Source of the DNA: Streptomyces sp. MUM 2J
GTDB taxonomy: Bacteria; Actinomycetota; Actinomycetes; Streptomycetales; Streptomycetaceae
NCBI RefSeq assembly: GCF_022414535.1
Contig: NZ_JADWYM010000001.1
Coordinates: 1 to 64,000, forward strand
Reading direction: 5' to 3'
DNA length: 64,000 nt
Made by a program: the position numbers and the translations under genes. Numbering within the stretch: the first letter of the stretch is position 1; every line of letters begins with the position of its first letter. The notes under the pieces were generated by a model. The model ran no database searches, was not told where the DNA came from, and saw only the letters and a program-made list of their open reading frames with translations. Below are positions 54,354 through 63,498 of this stretch, piece by piece.

Positions 54354-55736
54354 TCACTCCTGGTGCATCGGCACGGCGGTGTCGCAGGACCGGCCCGGCC
54401 CATCCGGGCGGGACGCCCCGCGCGCGTGTCTGCCCGCCAGTTCGAACGCGGCGAGGACCACCCTCGACTGGTACTCCACCTGTCGTGCGACCGGGATCCA
54501 GCGTGCCCCGCAGCCGTCGCGGTAGTCGGTGCACCACGCGTCGATGAGCCGGTCCAGCTCGGGCAGCGCACCGGCCGCCGCCGGACCGGCGCCCGAGACG
54601 AGCTGGTGCAGCAGACCGGCGGTACGCAGGGCGAGGCGCCGTCCGGCGATCCGCAGGGCGGCGAGGTGGGCGGTGCGCAGGGACGGCAGGGGCCGGCTCG
54701 GGGCGGCGGTGTCGGGGTCCCAGGCGTCGGCCAGGCCGGGGCAGACGAGTAAATAGTCGCCGATCGGGGCGAGGAGCCGGCCGGCGTCCGGCGCCCCCGC
54801 GACCAGGGGGCGGACGCGGGCCAGGAGCCGCTCCAGGGTGGCGGCGTCGTGGCGCAGGGTGTGGCTGATGGTGCGCAGTGCCGCGTCCCGGTCGGCGGGC
54901 GGGGCACCGTCCTCCACGGCGGCCACGCCCCACATGGGCGCCTCGACGATCGCGGTCACCGTGCCGTGGCGGTGCGGGTGGTACCACGTCGACTCGACGG
55001 CGGCCTCGGTGATGGCCGCGGCCAGGTCGCCGCGCTGCGGCGGGGGTATCAGGTGGACGGCGGGGCCGAGGCCCGGCCAGTACAGGGTGTCGTAGGGGCC
55101 CAGTTCGCGCGGGACGCCGAGGCGGGCGGCGATCCGGGCCATGTGGCGGGCGAGGCCGGGCAGGTCGTGGGTGAGTTCGACGAAGCCGCCACCGACGTCG
55201 ACTCCGTGCAGGGACGCCTGGAAGAAAGGTTTCAGTTGGTCCTGGAGGTCGAGCAGCGCCCGTGTCTCGGGCAGTACGGCCGCGTCGGCACCGTCGGGCA
55301 GCCACTCCGGCTGCTCCAGGAAGCCGGGACGGAAGAAGTGCCGGAAATAGTGGCCGAGGGTGTACGGGCCGGACAGCCAGCCCTCGTTGCGCCGCAGCCC
55401 GTCGGGGTCGAGGCAGAGCAGCAGATTCCAGGTGGCGTCGGCGCCCTCGGTGAACCTGGGCTCGGCGAGGGCCCGTTCGGCGAGCCGGAGCACGGTGGCG
55501 CCGCCCACGGGCTCGTTCGCGTGGGGCCCGGCGACGACGAGGGCCTGGCGACTGCCGTTGCCGACGGACAGCAGCCACAGGGGAGCGCCCGCCCGGGAGG
55601 TGCCGACGCGCCGCAGCCGGGCGTCCCGGGGACGGCGGGCGACGAGCGCGGCGGCCTGGTCGGCCAGCTCGTCCACGGCCGGGTAGCGGAGGAGCGGCGA
55701 CAGGGCACACCTCCACGTGCGGGGCCGTCGGTTCAC
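54354..55736 (-). CDS. M14 family zinc carboxypeptidase-like protein, paralogue
   Basis: 460 residues if started at the GTG at 55736. It has the same architecture as the convergent neighbour: GPHANEPVGG for the zinc His and Glu, ASLHGVDVGG for the third ligand, VEAPMW for the catalytic Glu, and a helical C-terminus ending in a VARQVEYQSRVV segment matching the paralogue's VAHQVEHQSDTV type. The opening LSPLLRYPAVDEL aligns with MSLLPELRYPSVPEL of the paralogue; that CTG codon (at 55703) has GGAGG six bases upstream and may be the real, non-standard start. Confidence 0.9.
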   Translation of the reverse strand: MNRRPRTWRCALSPLLRYPAVDELADQAAALVARRPRDARLRRVGTSRAGAPLWLLSVGNGSRQALVVAGPHANEPVGGATVLRLAERALAEPRFTEGADATWNLLLCLDPDGLRRNEGWLSGPYTLGHYFRHFFRPGFLEQPEWLPDGADAAVLPETRALLDLQDQLKPFFQASLHGVDVGGGFVELTHDLPGLARHMARIAARLGVPRELGPYDTLYWPGLGPAVHLIPPPQRGDLAAAITEAAVESTWYHPHRHGTVTAIVEAPMWGVAAVEDGAPPADRDAALRTISHTLRHDAATLERLLARVRPLVAGAPDAGRLLAPIGDYLLVCPGLADAWDPDTAAPSRPLPSLRTAHLAALRIAGRRLALRTAGLLHQLVSGAGPAAAGALPELDRLIDAWCTDYRDGCGARWIPVARQVEYQSRVVLAAFELAGRHARGASRPDGPGRSCDTAVPMHQE

Positions 55737-55823
55737 CTGGTGTCCGTGGTGTACGCACAGTCAGTCACGGCTCGGCAGGAACGTCAACACCACCGCCGGG
55801 AGGGAATCTTGCCGCCGCGCGGT

Positions 55824-56375
55824 TCAGGTCGCGGAGAGCCGGAACGCCACACTGCCGAAACCCACCTGGTCGCCCTCGCGGACGACGACGGCGCCGAGGA
55901 CACGCCGGCCGTTGACGGTGGTGCCGTTGGTGGAGCCGAGGTCCCGCAGCACCCACGTGCCGTCCTGGCGGCCGAGTTCCGCGTGCACGCGCGAGACCGT
56001 CTCGTGGTTCAGCCGCAGGCCGTTCACCGGGTCACGGCCGATCCTCAGCGGCCGGCCGGCGCCGGGGTGCGGCAGCAGCAGCTTGGGCAGCCGCTCGGCC
56101 CGCCAGGCGCTGCGCAGCCGTACCGTGAAGCCGGAGACGGCCTCGACGGCACCCAACACGGCGCGCGAGAGACGGTTCTCCCGGGGCAGGTCGGCGGTGA
56201 GGGCGGCGAGCTCGTCCGAGCGGCGAGCCGCCAGCGCCAGTTCCATCCGGCGGATGAAGGTGTCGTGCGACAGCCGGCCCAGGGCGACGCCCTCGCGCAG
56301 CGCCTTCAGCGCTCGGTCGCGCTCCGCGTCGGACAACCGAGCGGGGTAGGCGGGGAACTCGAAGGACGACGTCAC
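55824..56375 (-). CDS. DUF1707 and FHA domain protein
   Basis: 183 residues. Residues 8-60 are DUF1707 (ARLSDAERDRALKALREGVALGRLSHDTFIRRM), a short actinobacterial helical domain. Residues 105-180 are an FHA domain with GRPLRIGRDPVNGL, HETVSRVHAELG and LRDLGSTNGTTVNGRR, which has the Arg, Ser and Asn contacts needed to bind phosphothreonine. It probably reads out Ser/Thr kinase signalling; no kinase gene is nearby. GTG start at 56375, without a good binding site. Divergent from treZ. Confidence 0.9.
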   Translation of the reverse strand: MTSSFEFPAYPARLSDAERDRALKALREGVALGRLSHDTFIRRMELALAARRSDELAALTADLPRENRLSRAVLGAVEAVSGFTVRLRSAWRAERLPKLLLPHPGAGRPLRIGRDPVNGLRLNHETVSRVHAELGRQDGTWVLRDLGSTNGTTVNGRRVLGAVVVREGDQVGFGSVAFRLSAT

Positions 56376-56549
56376 CCTGGCGATTGTCGGTCAGCGGATC
56401 CCGGGTGTCCAGAAGGCGGCGAAACGGGGCCACACGCGCGTACCCGGGACGACACCCGCCACAAAGGGAATGATTCAAAAGCGGATTGATCTCGTTTGAC
56501 GCACCATGGACGGGCTACATCACGGTGAGCAGACGAAGGGGAACCGTCC

Positions 56550-58295
56550 GTGCAGTTCGAGGTGTGGGCACCGCAGGCCGAACGCGTGTCGCTGGAGTGC
56601 GACGGCGCCACGCACGCGCTGGAGCGCGATCCGGAACGGGTGGGGTGGTGGACCGGGTGGGCCGAGGCGCGGGACGGCTCACGGTACGGCTTCGCGGTGG
56701 ACGGCGGCCCGGTGCTGCCCGACCCGCGCTCGCGGCGCCAGCCCGACGGGCCGGACGGGCTGAGCGCCGTCGTCGACCACGGGCGGTACGCATGGCGGGC
56801 CGAGTGGGCGGGCCGTCCGCTGCCGGGGGCGGTGCTGTACGAGCTGCACGTGGGCACGTACACCCGCGAGGGCACGCTGGACGCCGCAGCCGAGCGGCTC
56901 GGGCATCTCGCCGAACTGGGCGTGACACATGTCGAGTTGATGCCGTTGTGCCCCTTCCCCGGGCGGCACGGCTGGGGGTACGAGGGAGTGTCCCTGTGGG
57001 CGGTGCACGAACCGTACGGCGGACCCGGGGCGCTGAAGCGGTTCGTCGACCGCGCGCACGGACTCGGTCTCGGCGTGGTCCTGGACGTGGTGCACAACCA
57101 CCTGGGCCCCTCGGGCAACTACCTGCCCGCCTTCGGCCCGTACTTCACGGACACCCACCAGACGCCCTGGGGATCGGCGGTGAACCTGGACGCGCCGGGC
57201 TCGGACGAGGTGCGCGCGTTCCTCGTGGGCAGTGCGCTGGCGTGGCTGCGGGACTACCGGATCGACGGGCTCCGGCTGGACGCGGTGCACGCGCTGGTCG
57301 ACACGCGCGCGTGCCACTTCCTCGAGGAGCTGGCGGCGGCCGTGGACGGACTGGCGGCCGAGACGGGCCGGCCGCTGTTCCTGATCGCCGAGTCCGATCG
57401 GAACGACCCGCGGCTGATCACCGTGCGCGAGGAGAACGGCCTCGGGCTGCAGGCCCAGTGGAACGACGACTTCCACCATGCCCTGCACACGGCGCTGACC
57501 GGCGAGTCGCAGGGGTACTACGCCGACTTCGCCCGCGCCCCTCTCGCCGCGGTGGCCAAGACCCTCACGGGCGGCTACTTCCACGACGGCACGTACTCCG
57601 GTTTCCGGGGACGCCGTCACGGGCGCCCGCTGGACCGCGCCCGCGTCGCCGGGCACCGGCTGCTCGGCTACAGCCAGACCCACGACCAGGTCGGCAACCG
57701 GGCACAGGGCGACCGGCTGTCGGCGGCGCTCTCCCCCGGCCTGCTGGCCTGCGCGGCGGCGCTGACGCTGACGGCACCGTTCACTCCGATGCTGTTCATG
57801 GGCGAGGAGTGGGCGGCGAGCACGCCCTGGCAGTTCTTCACCGACCACACCGACCCGGACCTGGCCGATGCCGTACGGCGGGGCCGGCGGAGGGAGTTCG
57901 CGGCGCACGGGTGGGCGGAGGAGGAGGTTCCGGACCCGCAGGACCCGGCGACGCGCGACCGCTCCTGTCTGGACTGGGCGGAGCGGGAGCGGGAGCCGCA
58001 CGCGCGCGTGCTGGACTGGTACCGCCGGCTGATCGCCCTGCGCAGCACCCACCCCGACCTGACCGACCCGGATCTCGCCGACACCAAGGTGGCGTACGAC
58101 GAGCAGGCGCGCTGGCTCGCCTTCCGGCGCGGGGACCTGCGGGTGGCCGTGAACCTGGGCGAGGAGCAGGCGTCCATCCCCCTGGGCACACGCCCGGCAC
58201 GGGTGCTGGCCGCGTGGGAGCCGGTGCGCGAGCCGGGGCCGGACGGAATGCTGCACCTGCCCGGAGAGTCGTGCGTGGTGCTGGAACAGGAATGA
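56550..58295 (+). CDS. treZ: maltooligosyltrehalose trehalohydrolase
   Basis: 581 residues from a GTG with GAAGGGG upstream. It releases trehalose from the maltooligosyltrehalose made by TreY. An N-terminal CBM48-like domain (1-85) is followed by the family 13 barrel: ELHVGTYTREGT, DVVHNHLGPSGN, nucleophile Asp244 in GLRLDAVHAL, Glu281 in LIAESD and YSQTHDQVGN. LFMGEEWAASTPWQFF is a TreZ signature. With glgX and treY it completes the glycogen-to-trehalose route. Confidence 0.97.
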   Translation: MQFEVWAPQAERVSLECDGATHALERDPERVGWWTGWAEARDGSRYGFAVDGGPVLPDPRSRRQPDGPDGLSAVVDHGRYAWRAEWAGRPLPGAVLYELHVGTYTREGTLDAAAERLGHLAELGVTHVELMPLCPFPGRHGWGYEGVSLWAVHEPYGGPGALKRFVDRAHGLGLGVVLDVVHNHLGPSGNYLPAFGPYFTDTHQTPWGSAVNLDAPGSDEVRAFLVGSALAWLRDYRIDGLRLDAVHALVDTRACHFLEELAAAVDGLAAETGRPLFLIAESDRNDPRLITVREENGLGLQAQWNDDFHHALHTALTGESQGYYADFARAPLAAVAKTLTGGYFHDGTYSGFRGRRHGRPLDRARVAGHRLLGYSQTHDQVGNRAQGDRLSAALSPGLLACAAALTLTAPFTPMLFMGEEWAASTPWQFFTDHTDPDLADAVRRGRRREFAAHGWAEEEVPDPQDPATRDRSCLDWAEREREPHARVLDWYRRLIALRSTHPDLTDPDLADTKVAYDEQARWLAFRRGDLRVAVNLGEEQASIPLGTRPARVLAAWEPVREPGPDGMLHLPGESCVVLEQE

Positions 58296-58306
58296 GCCGG
58301 GCCGGG

Positions 58307-58390
58307 GTTCCCGGCCCGCACGAACGCCCGGGGTTCCCGGCCCGCACGAACGCCCGGGGTTCCCGGCCCGCACGAACGCCCGGGGTTCCC
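58307..58390. repeat. 26-bp tandem repeat, three copies plus a partial fourth
   Basis: Copies begin at 58307, 58333, 58359 and 58385, identical over three full periods. Each contains CCCGGGGTTCCCGG, which can fold on itself, so the array is a series of small hairpins 11 bases after the treZ stop. It may act as a terminator for the convergent genes. Confidence 0.92.
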
Positions 58391-58483
58391 GCGCCGCGGC
58401 GCCCGTCGCCTGCACCGCGGGGGTCTGCCGCGGCGGCGCCACCCGCAAAACGCCCGCCCGGGGGTGCGTTCCGCGGGCCGCTC

Positions 58484-59440
58484 TCAGTGGTCGGCCTCCG
58501 GGCCGCTCTCCCTGAGTTCCGTCACGCGTTCCAGCAGGATCGCCTCCCAGGCGCGGCGCAGCCGGGTGCGTAGCAGCGGCAGGGGGGTGGTGCCACGGCC
58601 GCCGAGGCCTTCGGCCAGCCGCAGGACGGTGTCGCAGCGGGCGAGCCACAGGCCGCGCAGGCAGGGACGGGCGCCGTAGCCGGCGAGGGTGGCGGCACGG
58701 ACGGCGGCGCCGGATCCCACGGCGAGGGCGAGGCCGGCGATGTCCTCGGCCGGGTCGCCCAGGACGGCCTCGGTCCAGTCCAGGACGCCGCGGACACGGC
58801 CGTCGGCACTGACGACGAGATGCTCGCCCCGCAGGGCGTGGTGGACGAGGACCGCGGTGCCGGGCTGCGCGGCCAGCTGGGCCGCTGCGGCCGGGGTGAG
58901 CTGACCGAGCCGGGTGGCGTCGAACTCGTCGGCGTCGCCCAGGCGCCCGGCGGCGGGCACCGCCATCCGCCGCAGCGCCTCCAGCGAACGGGCGGGGGAG
59001 CGCGGGACGCCGAGCGTCTCGGCCTGACGGGCGGGCACCTCCCGCAGACCGGTGAGGAGTCCGGCCAGGTCGGCCTCGCCGACGGCGGAGACGTCGTGCT
59101 CCTCTGCCGTGGCTCCGGGCACCTTGGTGTCGAGGGTGTACGTCAGGCCGGGCGTCCACTCGCCGTGGGCGACGCTCGTCGGCACGGCGACCGGGACGTG
59201 CGGGCGGACGAGGTCGCGCAGGCGCAGTTCGCGGCGCCGGCGGAGGGCCGCCTCGCGGTCGGGGGCGAGGCGCAGCACGTGACGCCCGCCGACCCACCAG
59301 GTGTGCTCGCCGCCCTCGGTGACGGGCCGCAGCTCGGGGCCGGCGGCGTCGGCGTCCCGCGTGCCGGCCGCGGTCTCCTTCAGCAGGGTACGGACCAGCC
59401 GGCGGACGGTGTCCGCGGTGGGTGTCGGTGCCTGGGTCAT
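58484..59440 (-). CDS. phosphotransferase-fold protein lacking the catalytic Asp
   Basis: 318 residues with an aminoglycoside-phosphotransferase-like fold: GGRHVLRLAPDREAAL (nucleotide-binding Lys position occupied by Arg), the catalytic loop region VLVHHALRGEHLVV and DWTEAVLGDPAEDIAGLAL for the metal-binding Asp. The usual HGDxxxxN is replaced by HHALRGEH, so both the catalytic Asp and the Asn are missing. It may be a pseudo-kinase or use altered chemistry. ATG at 59440. It is 49 bases downstream of the peptidase gene on the same strand. Confidence 0.85.
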   Translation of the reverse strand: MTQAPTPTADTVRRLVRTLLKETAAGTRDADAAGPELRPVTEGGEHTWWVGGRHVLRLAPDREAALRRRRELRLRDLVRPHVPVAVPTSVAHGEWTPGLTYTLDTKVPGATAEEHDVSAVGEADLAGLLTGLREVPARQAETLGVPRSPARSLEALRRMAVPAAGRLGDADEFDATRLGQLTPAAAAQLAAQPGTAVLVHHALRGEHLVVSADGRVRGVLDWTEAVLGDPAEDIAGLALAVGSGAAVRAATLAGYGARPCLRGLWLARCDTVLRLAEGLGGRGTTPLPLLRTRLRRAWEAILLERVTELRESGPEADH

Positions 59441-59489
59441 GGTCGCGCCGTTGTCAGTCGGTGTGGGTGCGGGGGTCCGGCAGGAGTGC

Positions 59490-60617
59490 TCAGTCCACTA
59501 TGAGCAGCTCGCGGGTGGTGTTGTTCAGGCGGCGTCCGCCGTCCTCGGTCACCGTGACGATGTCCTCGATGCGGACGCCGAAGCGGCCGGGCAGGTAGAC
59601 GCCGGGTTCCACGGAGAAGCACATACCGGGCACGAGGGGCTGCTCCTCGCCCTCGATCATGTAGGGCGGTTCGTGTGTGGTGACGCCGATGCCGTGGCCG
59701 GTGCGGTGGATGAAGTACTCCCCGTAGCCGGCGTCGGCGATGACGGCGCGGGCGGCGCGGTCGACGTCCTGGCAGGCGGCGCCGGGGCGGACGGCGGCGC
59801 AGCCGGCCTCCTGGGCCGCGCGGACGGTGTCGTGGACGCGGCGCTCCTCCTCGGTGGGTTCGCCGACGTGGACGGTGCGGGTGGTGTCGGATCCGTAGCC
59901 GTCCTTGAGGCCGCCGAAGTCGAGGACGACCATGTCGCCGCGTTCGATGACGCGGTCGCCGACCTCGTGGTGCGGGTTGGCGCCGTTGGGCCCGGAGCCG
60001 ACGATGGTGAAGTCGACCTGGGAGTGGCCGAAACGCAGGAGCAGGTCGGCGAGGTCGGCACCGACGTCGGATTCGCGGCGGCCCGCGAAGGGGAGCGTGC
60101 GGATCTCCTCGAAGGCCCGGTCCGCCGCCTCGCCGGCCGCGGCCAGCAGCCGCAGTTCGGCGTCGTCCTTCACGGCGCGCAGCATCGGCAGGGCATCGGT
60201 GAGGGCGGCGTAGGTGCTGCCGGGCAGGGCGCGCTGCAGCGCCAGCAGGTGCAGGGCCCAGGTGTTGTCGCTGACGCCGAACCGGCCGCCCGCGTCGAGG
60301 AGGGGGGCGGTGGCCGCGTAGGGGTCCTTCCCGTCGGTCCATTCACGCAGGGTGAGCGCGGGCGCGCCGGGCGCCTGTGCGGCGTCCGGGGCCTCCAGGG
60401 CGGGGACGACGAGGACGGGGTCCCGGTCGGTGGTCAGGACCAGCAGGGTGAGCCGTTCCGTGACGGCGGTCGGCGCGTAGCCGGTGAGCCACACCAGATC
60501 GGGTCCCGGGGCGACCAGGAGCCCGGCGAGTCCGGCGTCGGCGGCGGCCCGTGCGGCGCGCTCCATGCGGGCGCGGTGGTCGGCGGCGGTGAAGGGCGCG
60601 GGGGCGCTGCCGGTCAT
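59490..60617 (-). CDS. Xaa-Pro dipeptidase/aminopeptidase, M24 family
   Basis: 375 residues, ATG with GGGAGG five bases upstream. A creatinase-like N-terminal domain (1-145) precedes the pita-bread catalytic domain with all five dinuclear metal ligands: VVLDFGG, GSDTTRT, HRTGHGIGVTTHE, SVEPGVY and RIEDIV. It removes residues N-terminal to proline or splits X-Pro dipeptides. It is probably co-transcribed with the downstream phosphotransferase-fold gene. Confidence 0.94.
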   Translation of the reverse strand: MTGSAPAPFTAADHRARMERAARAAADAGLAGLLVAPGPDLVWLTGYAPTAVTERLTLLVLTTDRDPVLVVPALEAPDAAQAPGAPALTLREWTDGKDPYAATAPLLDAGGRFGVSDNTWALHLLALQRALPGSTYAALTDALPMLRAVKDDAELRLLAAAGEAADRAFEEIRTLPFAGRRESDVGADLADLLLRFGHSQVDFTIVGSGPNGANPHHEVGDRVIERGDMVVLDFGGLKDGYGSDTTRTVHVGEPTEEERRVHDTVRAAQEAGCAAVRPGAACQDVDRAARAVIADAGYGEYFIHRTGHGIGVTTHEPPYMIEGEEQPLVPGMCFSVEPGVYLPGRFGVRIEDIVTVTEDGGRRLNNTTRELLIVD

Positions 60618-61081
60618 GCGGTCCTCCCTGGGCGGATACGGGGACCGGCGGTGTCCCTCCGCGTCGGTCCGTGGCCTGCCAGCATCCTGCCCGGCCCGCG
60701 CGGGCCACGCGAGCCGGTCGGCGGGTTCCCGCGGGTCGTGGCGGAATCACGGGGCGGGTGTGACCAGAATGCCGCCCGCCCTCAGGACCCATGGTCGCAT
60801 CTTGCCCGGCCACGGGCACTGGTCCCCGGGCGGGCATCGGCCACCACCGGCACGGTCACCGCCGGCACCCGCCGACCGGCCGCGGTCGGCACACCGGCCG
60901 GAGACCACCGGAACGGCCACCGGACACGCCCGCGCGCCGGGCGCCCTCCGGCCGTGGGGCCGGGGGTGGCGTGGACGCTGCGGCCGCCGGGGGAGAGCGG
61001 GCCGCCGGCCGGGACGCGCCGGCCGGCCCGGCCTTCCCCGTGCTGACCGGTGACGGGCGACCCACCCGTCACGTCCGGGGG
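60618..61081. other. intergenic, no gene seen
   Basis: 464 bases upstream of the peptidase gene, carrying its promoter presumably. Frames are Arg/Gly/Pro-rich with no start signals. Confidence 0.5.
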
Positions 61082-61660
61082 TCACGTGACGACGCCGGGA
61101 ACGGCCGACAGCTGCTGGTAGCCACCGCTGCGGTGCCGGACCGTCAGGGTGATCCCGTGTCCGGGGCGGGCCCGGGCCACGGCCCGGGCGAGGTCTGCGG
61201 CCGAGTCGACGCGGGTGCGGCCGAAGGCGAGCACGACGTCGCCGTGGACCAGCCCGGCCGAGTGACCAGGGCCGGGCACATGGACGCCGACGACGAGCGC
61301 ACCCGCCTTCTCCGCGTCCATGACCTCCACACCGAGGCTCGCCCGGGCCGACGTCTCGCTCCCGGACGGCCCACTCGCGGGCGGCGGGGCGGACGCGGCA
61401 GGGGCCTGGGCGTGTCCCCCGTGCGGGAGGTGCCACTGGAGGTCGGCGAGGCGGTTCGGCCCGATCACCGTGGCCCCCGTCGCGCCGAGACCGACACCGG
61501 CCAGCACCAGGACCGTCCCGACGGACAGGCCGAACAGCAGGGCCGACAGCCGCCGGCCGCGGCGCCGCGCGGCGTGCGGACGGCGGCCCCGGCCGGATCC
61601 GGGGTCACCGCCGGGTTCCCGGCCGGGCATCGGCTTGGGACGCAACGCAGTCTGTTCCAT
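61082..61660 (-). CDS. membrane-anchored PDZ domain protein
   Basis: 192 residues, ATG with GGAGG six bases upstream. A basic N-terminus (about 1-38) leads to one membrane helix (about 39-62), a Pro/Ala/Ser linker, then a PDZ domain from about residue 105 (ASLGVEVMDAEKAGALVVGVHVPGPGHSAGLVHGDVVLAFGRTRV). No protease domain is present. It probably binds C-termini of extracytoplasmic proteins or assists a membrane protease. Confidence 0.9.
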   Translation of the reverse strand: MEQTALRPKPMPGREPGGDPGSGRGRRPHAARRRGRRLSALLFGLSVGTVLVLAGVGLGATGATVIGPNRLADLQWHLPHGGHAQAPAASAPPPASGPSGSETSARASLGVEVMDAEKAGALVVGVHVPGPGHSAGLVHGDVVLAFGRTRVDSAADLARAVARARPGHGITLTVRHRSGGYQQLSAVPGVVT

Positions 61661-61767
61661 CGATCGCCTCCGGCTGGTGCTCTACCCGGCGCACCGGCAC
61701 GCGACGTGCCACGAACGGGTGAGACTGACCCGGCGTCAACCGCGGGAGGCGGACGGCCGACCGGCCG

Positions 61768-62634
61768 TCAGGCGACCGTGGTGAGCGCCGCGACCAGCGC
61801 GGCCGCCGCTGCGGCCGGCGCGCCCGCGCACACGAGTTCGACGCGGTGCACGACCCGGGGTTCGCTCACCGGCACGGCCACCGCGCCCGGCACCGGCTCG
61901 GCGGCCGAGGCGGGCAGCAGGGCCAGGCCACGGCCCGCCGCGGCCAGCGCGGTCAGGCTGCGCAGGTCCGTGCCGTGGCAGCGCACGGACGGACGGAAGC
62001 CGCGCCCGCCGTTCAGCGCGCGCAGCCGGTCCAGTGGCAGGCCGGCGTCGGGGGCGTCCAGCCAGCGCGCGTCGGCAAGGTCGCCCAGACGCAGCGCGGG
62101 GCGCCCGGCCAGCGGATGCGTGGCCGGCAGCAGGACACGGACCGGCTCCTCCGCCACGTAGCGCGTGGTCAGCGGTGCCACGTCCGGCAGCCGCAACGGG
62201 TCGCTGGGCGCGGCGAGGCCGTCGACCAGGCCCAGGTCCGCCCCGCCGGTCGCGACGGCCGCCGGGATCGTGTCGCGGGCGAGCACGCACAGGGTCGTTC
62301 CGGCCGCCGGCAGGGAGGCGAGGACCGCCGGTCCGAGTGCGGTGGGCGTCGTGGCGAGCGTCAGCCCGTGCTCGGGTGCGGACGCCATCCGGGCGACGTC
62401 CACACGGGCCGCCTCCAGCCGCAGCAGCAGCGGGCCCGCGTGTTCCAGCAGCCGTTCGCCGGCGGCTGTGGGGGCGACGGGGCGGCGGGTGAGCAGCGGG
62501 GCGCCGAGGTCCTGCTCCAGCGCGGCGATGTGCTGGGAGACCGCGGACTGGGTGTAGCCGAGTTCCCGCGCGGCATCGGAGAAGGAGGCCAGGCGGGCCA
62601 CGGTGACGTAGGTGCGCAGCAGGTGCGGGTCCAT
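61768..62634 (-). CDS. LysR family transcriptional regulator
   Basis: 288 residues, ATG at 62634. The helix-turn-helix is SFSDAARELGYTQSAVSQHIAALEQ (residues 17-41); the co-inducer domain follows from about 85. It is divergent from the glutamine-amidotransferase-like gene by 93 bases and likely controls it. Confidence 0.93.
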   Translation of the reverse strand: MDPHLLRTYVTVARLASFSDAARELGYTQSAVSQHIAALEQDLGAPLLTRRPVAPTAAGERLLEHAGPLLLRLEAARVDVARMASAPEHGLTLATTPTALGPAVLASLPAAGTTLCVLARDTIPAAVATGGADLGLVDGLAAPSDPLRLPDVAPLTTRYVAEEPVRVLLPATHPLAGRPALRLGDLADARWLDAPDAGLPLDRLRALNGGRGFRPSVRCHGTDLRSLTALAAAGRGLALLPASAAEPVPGAVAVPVSEPRVVHRVELVCAGAPAAAAAALVAALTTVA

Positions 62635-62727
62635 GGCGGACAGGATCGCATCCCATCAGCGTTGCTTATCGCCCGTCCAGTAATGATCGTTGGACGTGAA
62701 GTCGTGCCGGCGCCGAGGATGAGGCCC

Positions 62728-63462
62728 ATGACGCACTCTCCCGTTCCCGCCGCACGGATCGCCCTGGTCGGCGACCGATCCCCGCACGTCGTCTCGCACA
62801 CCCGCGTCCCGCTGCTGCTCGACGCCCTCGCCGACCGCGACCGGCTCGTCCTGGACGCCTACTGGATCTCCAGCGAGGACGCCACTTCCCGGGGCGCGGT
62901 GCGGGGTTTCGACGCCGTGTGGGTGCTGCCCGGCAGCCCCTACCGCAGCGAGGCGGGCGTCCTCGCCGCGATCCGCACCGCGCGTGAGCACGGCGTCCCC
63001 TTCCTCGGCACGTGCGGCGGTTTCCAGCACACGCTGCTGGAGTACGCCCGCCATGTGTGCGGCCTGACCCGGGTCGCACACGCCGAGAACGACCCCGGCG
63101 CCGACGACCTCCTGATCGAGCCGCTGGCCTGCTCGCTCGCCGGGCACGAGGCGGCCGTCACCGTGGAACCGGGCACGCTCGCCCAGTCGGTGATCGGCGC
63201 GGAACGGACCGTCGAGCGCTACTTCTGCGCGTACGGCCCCTCCCGCCACCTCGACACCCTGCGCGCCGGCGGGCTCCGCTTCTCCGGGCACGACGAGGAC
63301 GGCCAGGTCCGCATCGCCGAGTTGCCCGGCCATCCCTTCTTCCTGGCCACGCTGTTCCAGCCGGAGCTGTACGGCGACGGCTCGCGCCCCCACCCGGTGG
63401 TCCGGGCGCTGGCACGCGCCGCCGTCGCGCACGCCTCGGGCGCGGTCCCCGAGGCGGTGTGA
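62728..63462 (+). CDS. CTP synthase C-terminal-like class I amidotransferase protein
   Basis: 244 residues related to the glutaminase half of CTP synthase, without the synthetase half. The nucleophile elbow GTCGGFQH holds Cys96. The usual catalytic His-Pro-Glu near the C-terminus reads FQPEL, so the His is replaced by Gln. The oxyanion region is VLPGSPYRS. It may hydrolyse a different amide or act as a regulator. The ATG at 62728 has GAGG about four bases upstream. Probably regulated by the divergent LysR protein. Confidence 0.88.
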   Translation: MTHSPVPAARIALVGDRSPHVVSHTRVPLLLDALADRDRLVLDAYWISSEDATSRGAVRGFDAVWVLPGSPYRSEAGVLAAIRTAREHGVPFLGTCGGFQHTLLEYARHVCGLTRVAHAENDPGADDLLIEPLACSLAGHEAAVTVEPGTLAQSVIGAERTVERYFCAYGPSRHLDTLRAGGLRFSGHDEDGQVRIAELPGHPFFLATLFQPELYGDGSRPHPVVRALARAAVAHASGAVPEAV

Positions 63463-63498
63463 CCGCCGGCGGGACGCGGGACCGCTCCGGGGGCGGGG

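Noticed and set aside
58307..58390. CRISPR-like array
   Set aside because: The repeats are directly adjacent with no spacers and no cas genes nearby, so it is a simple tandem repeat.
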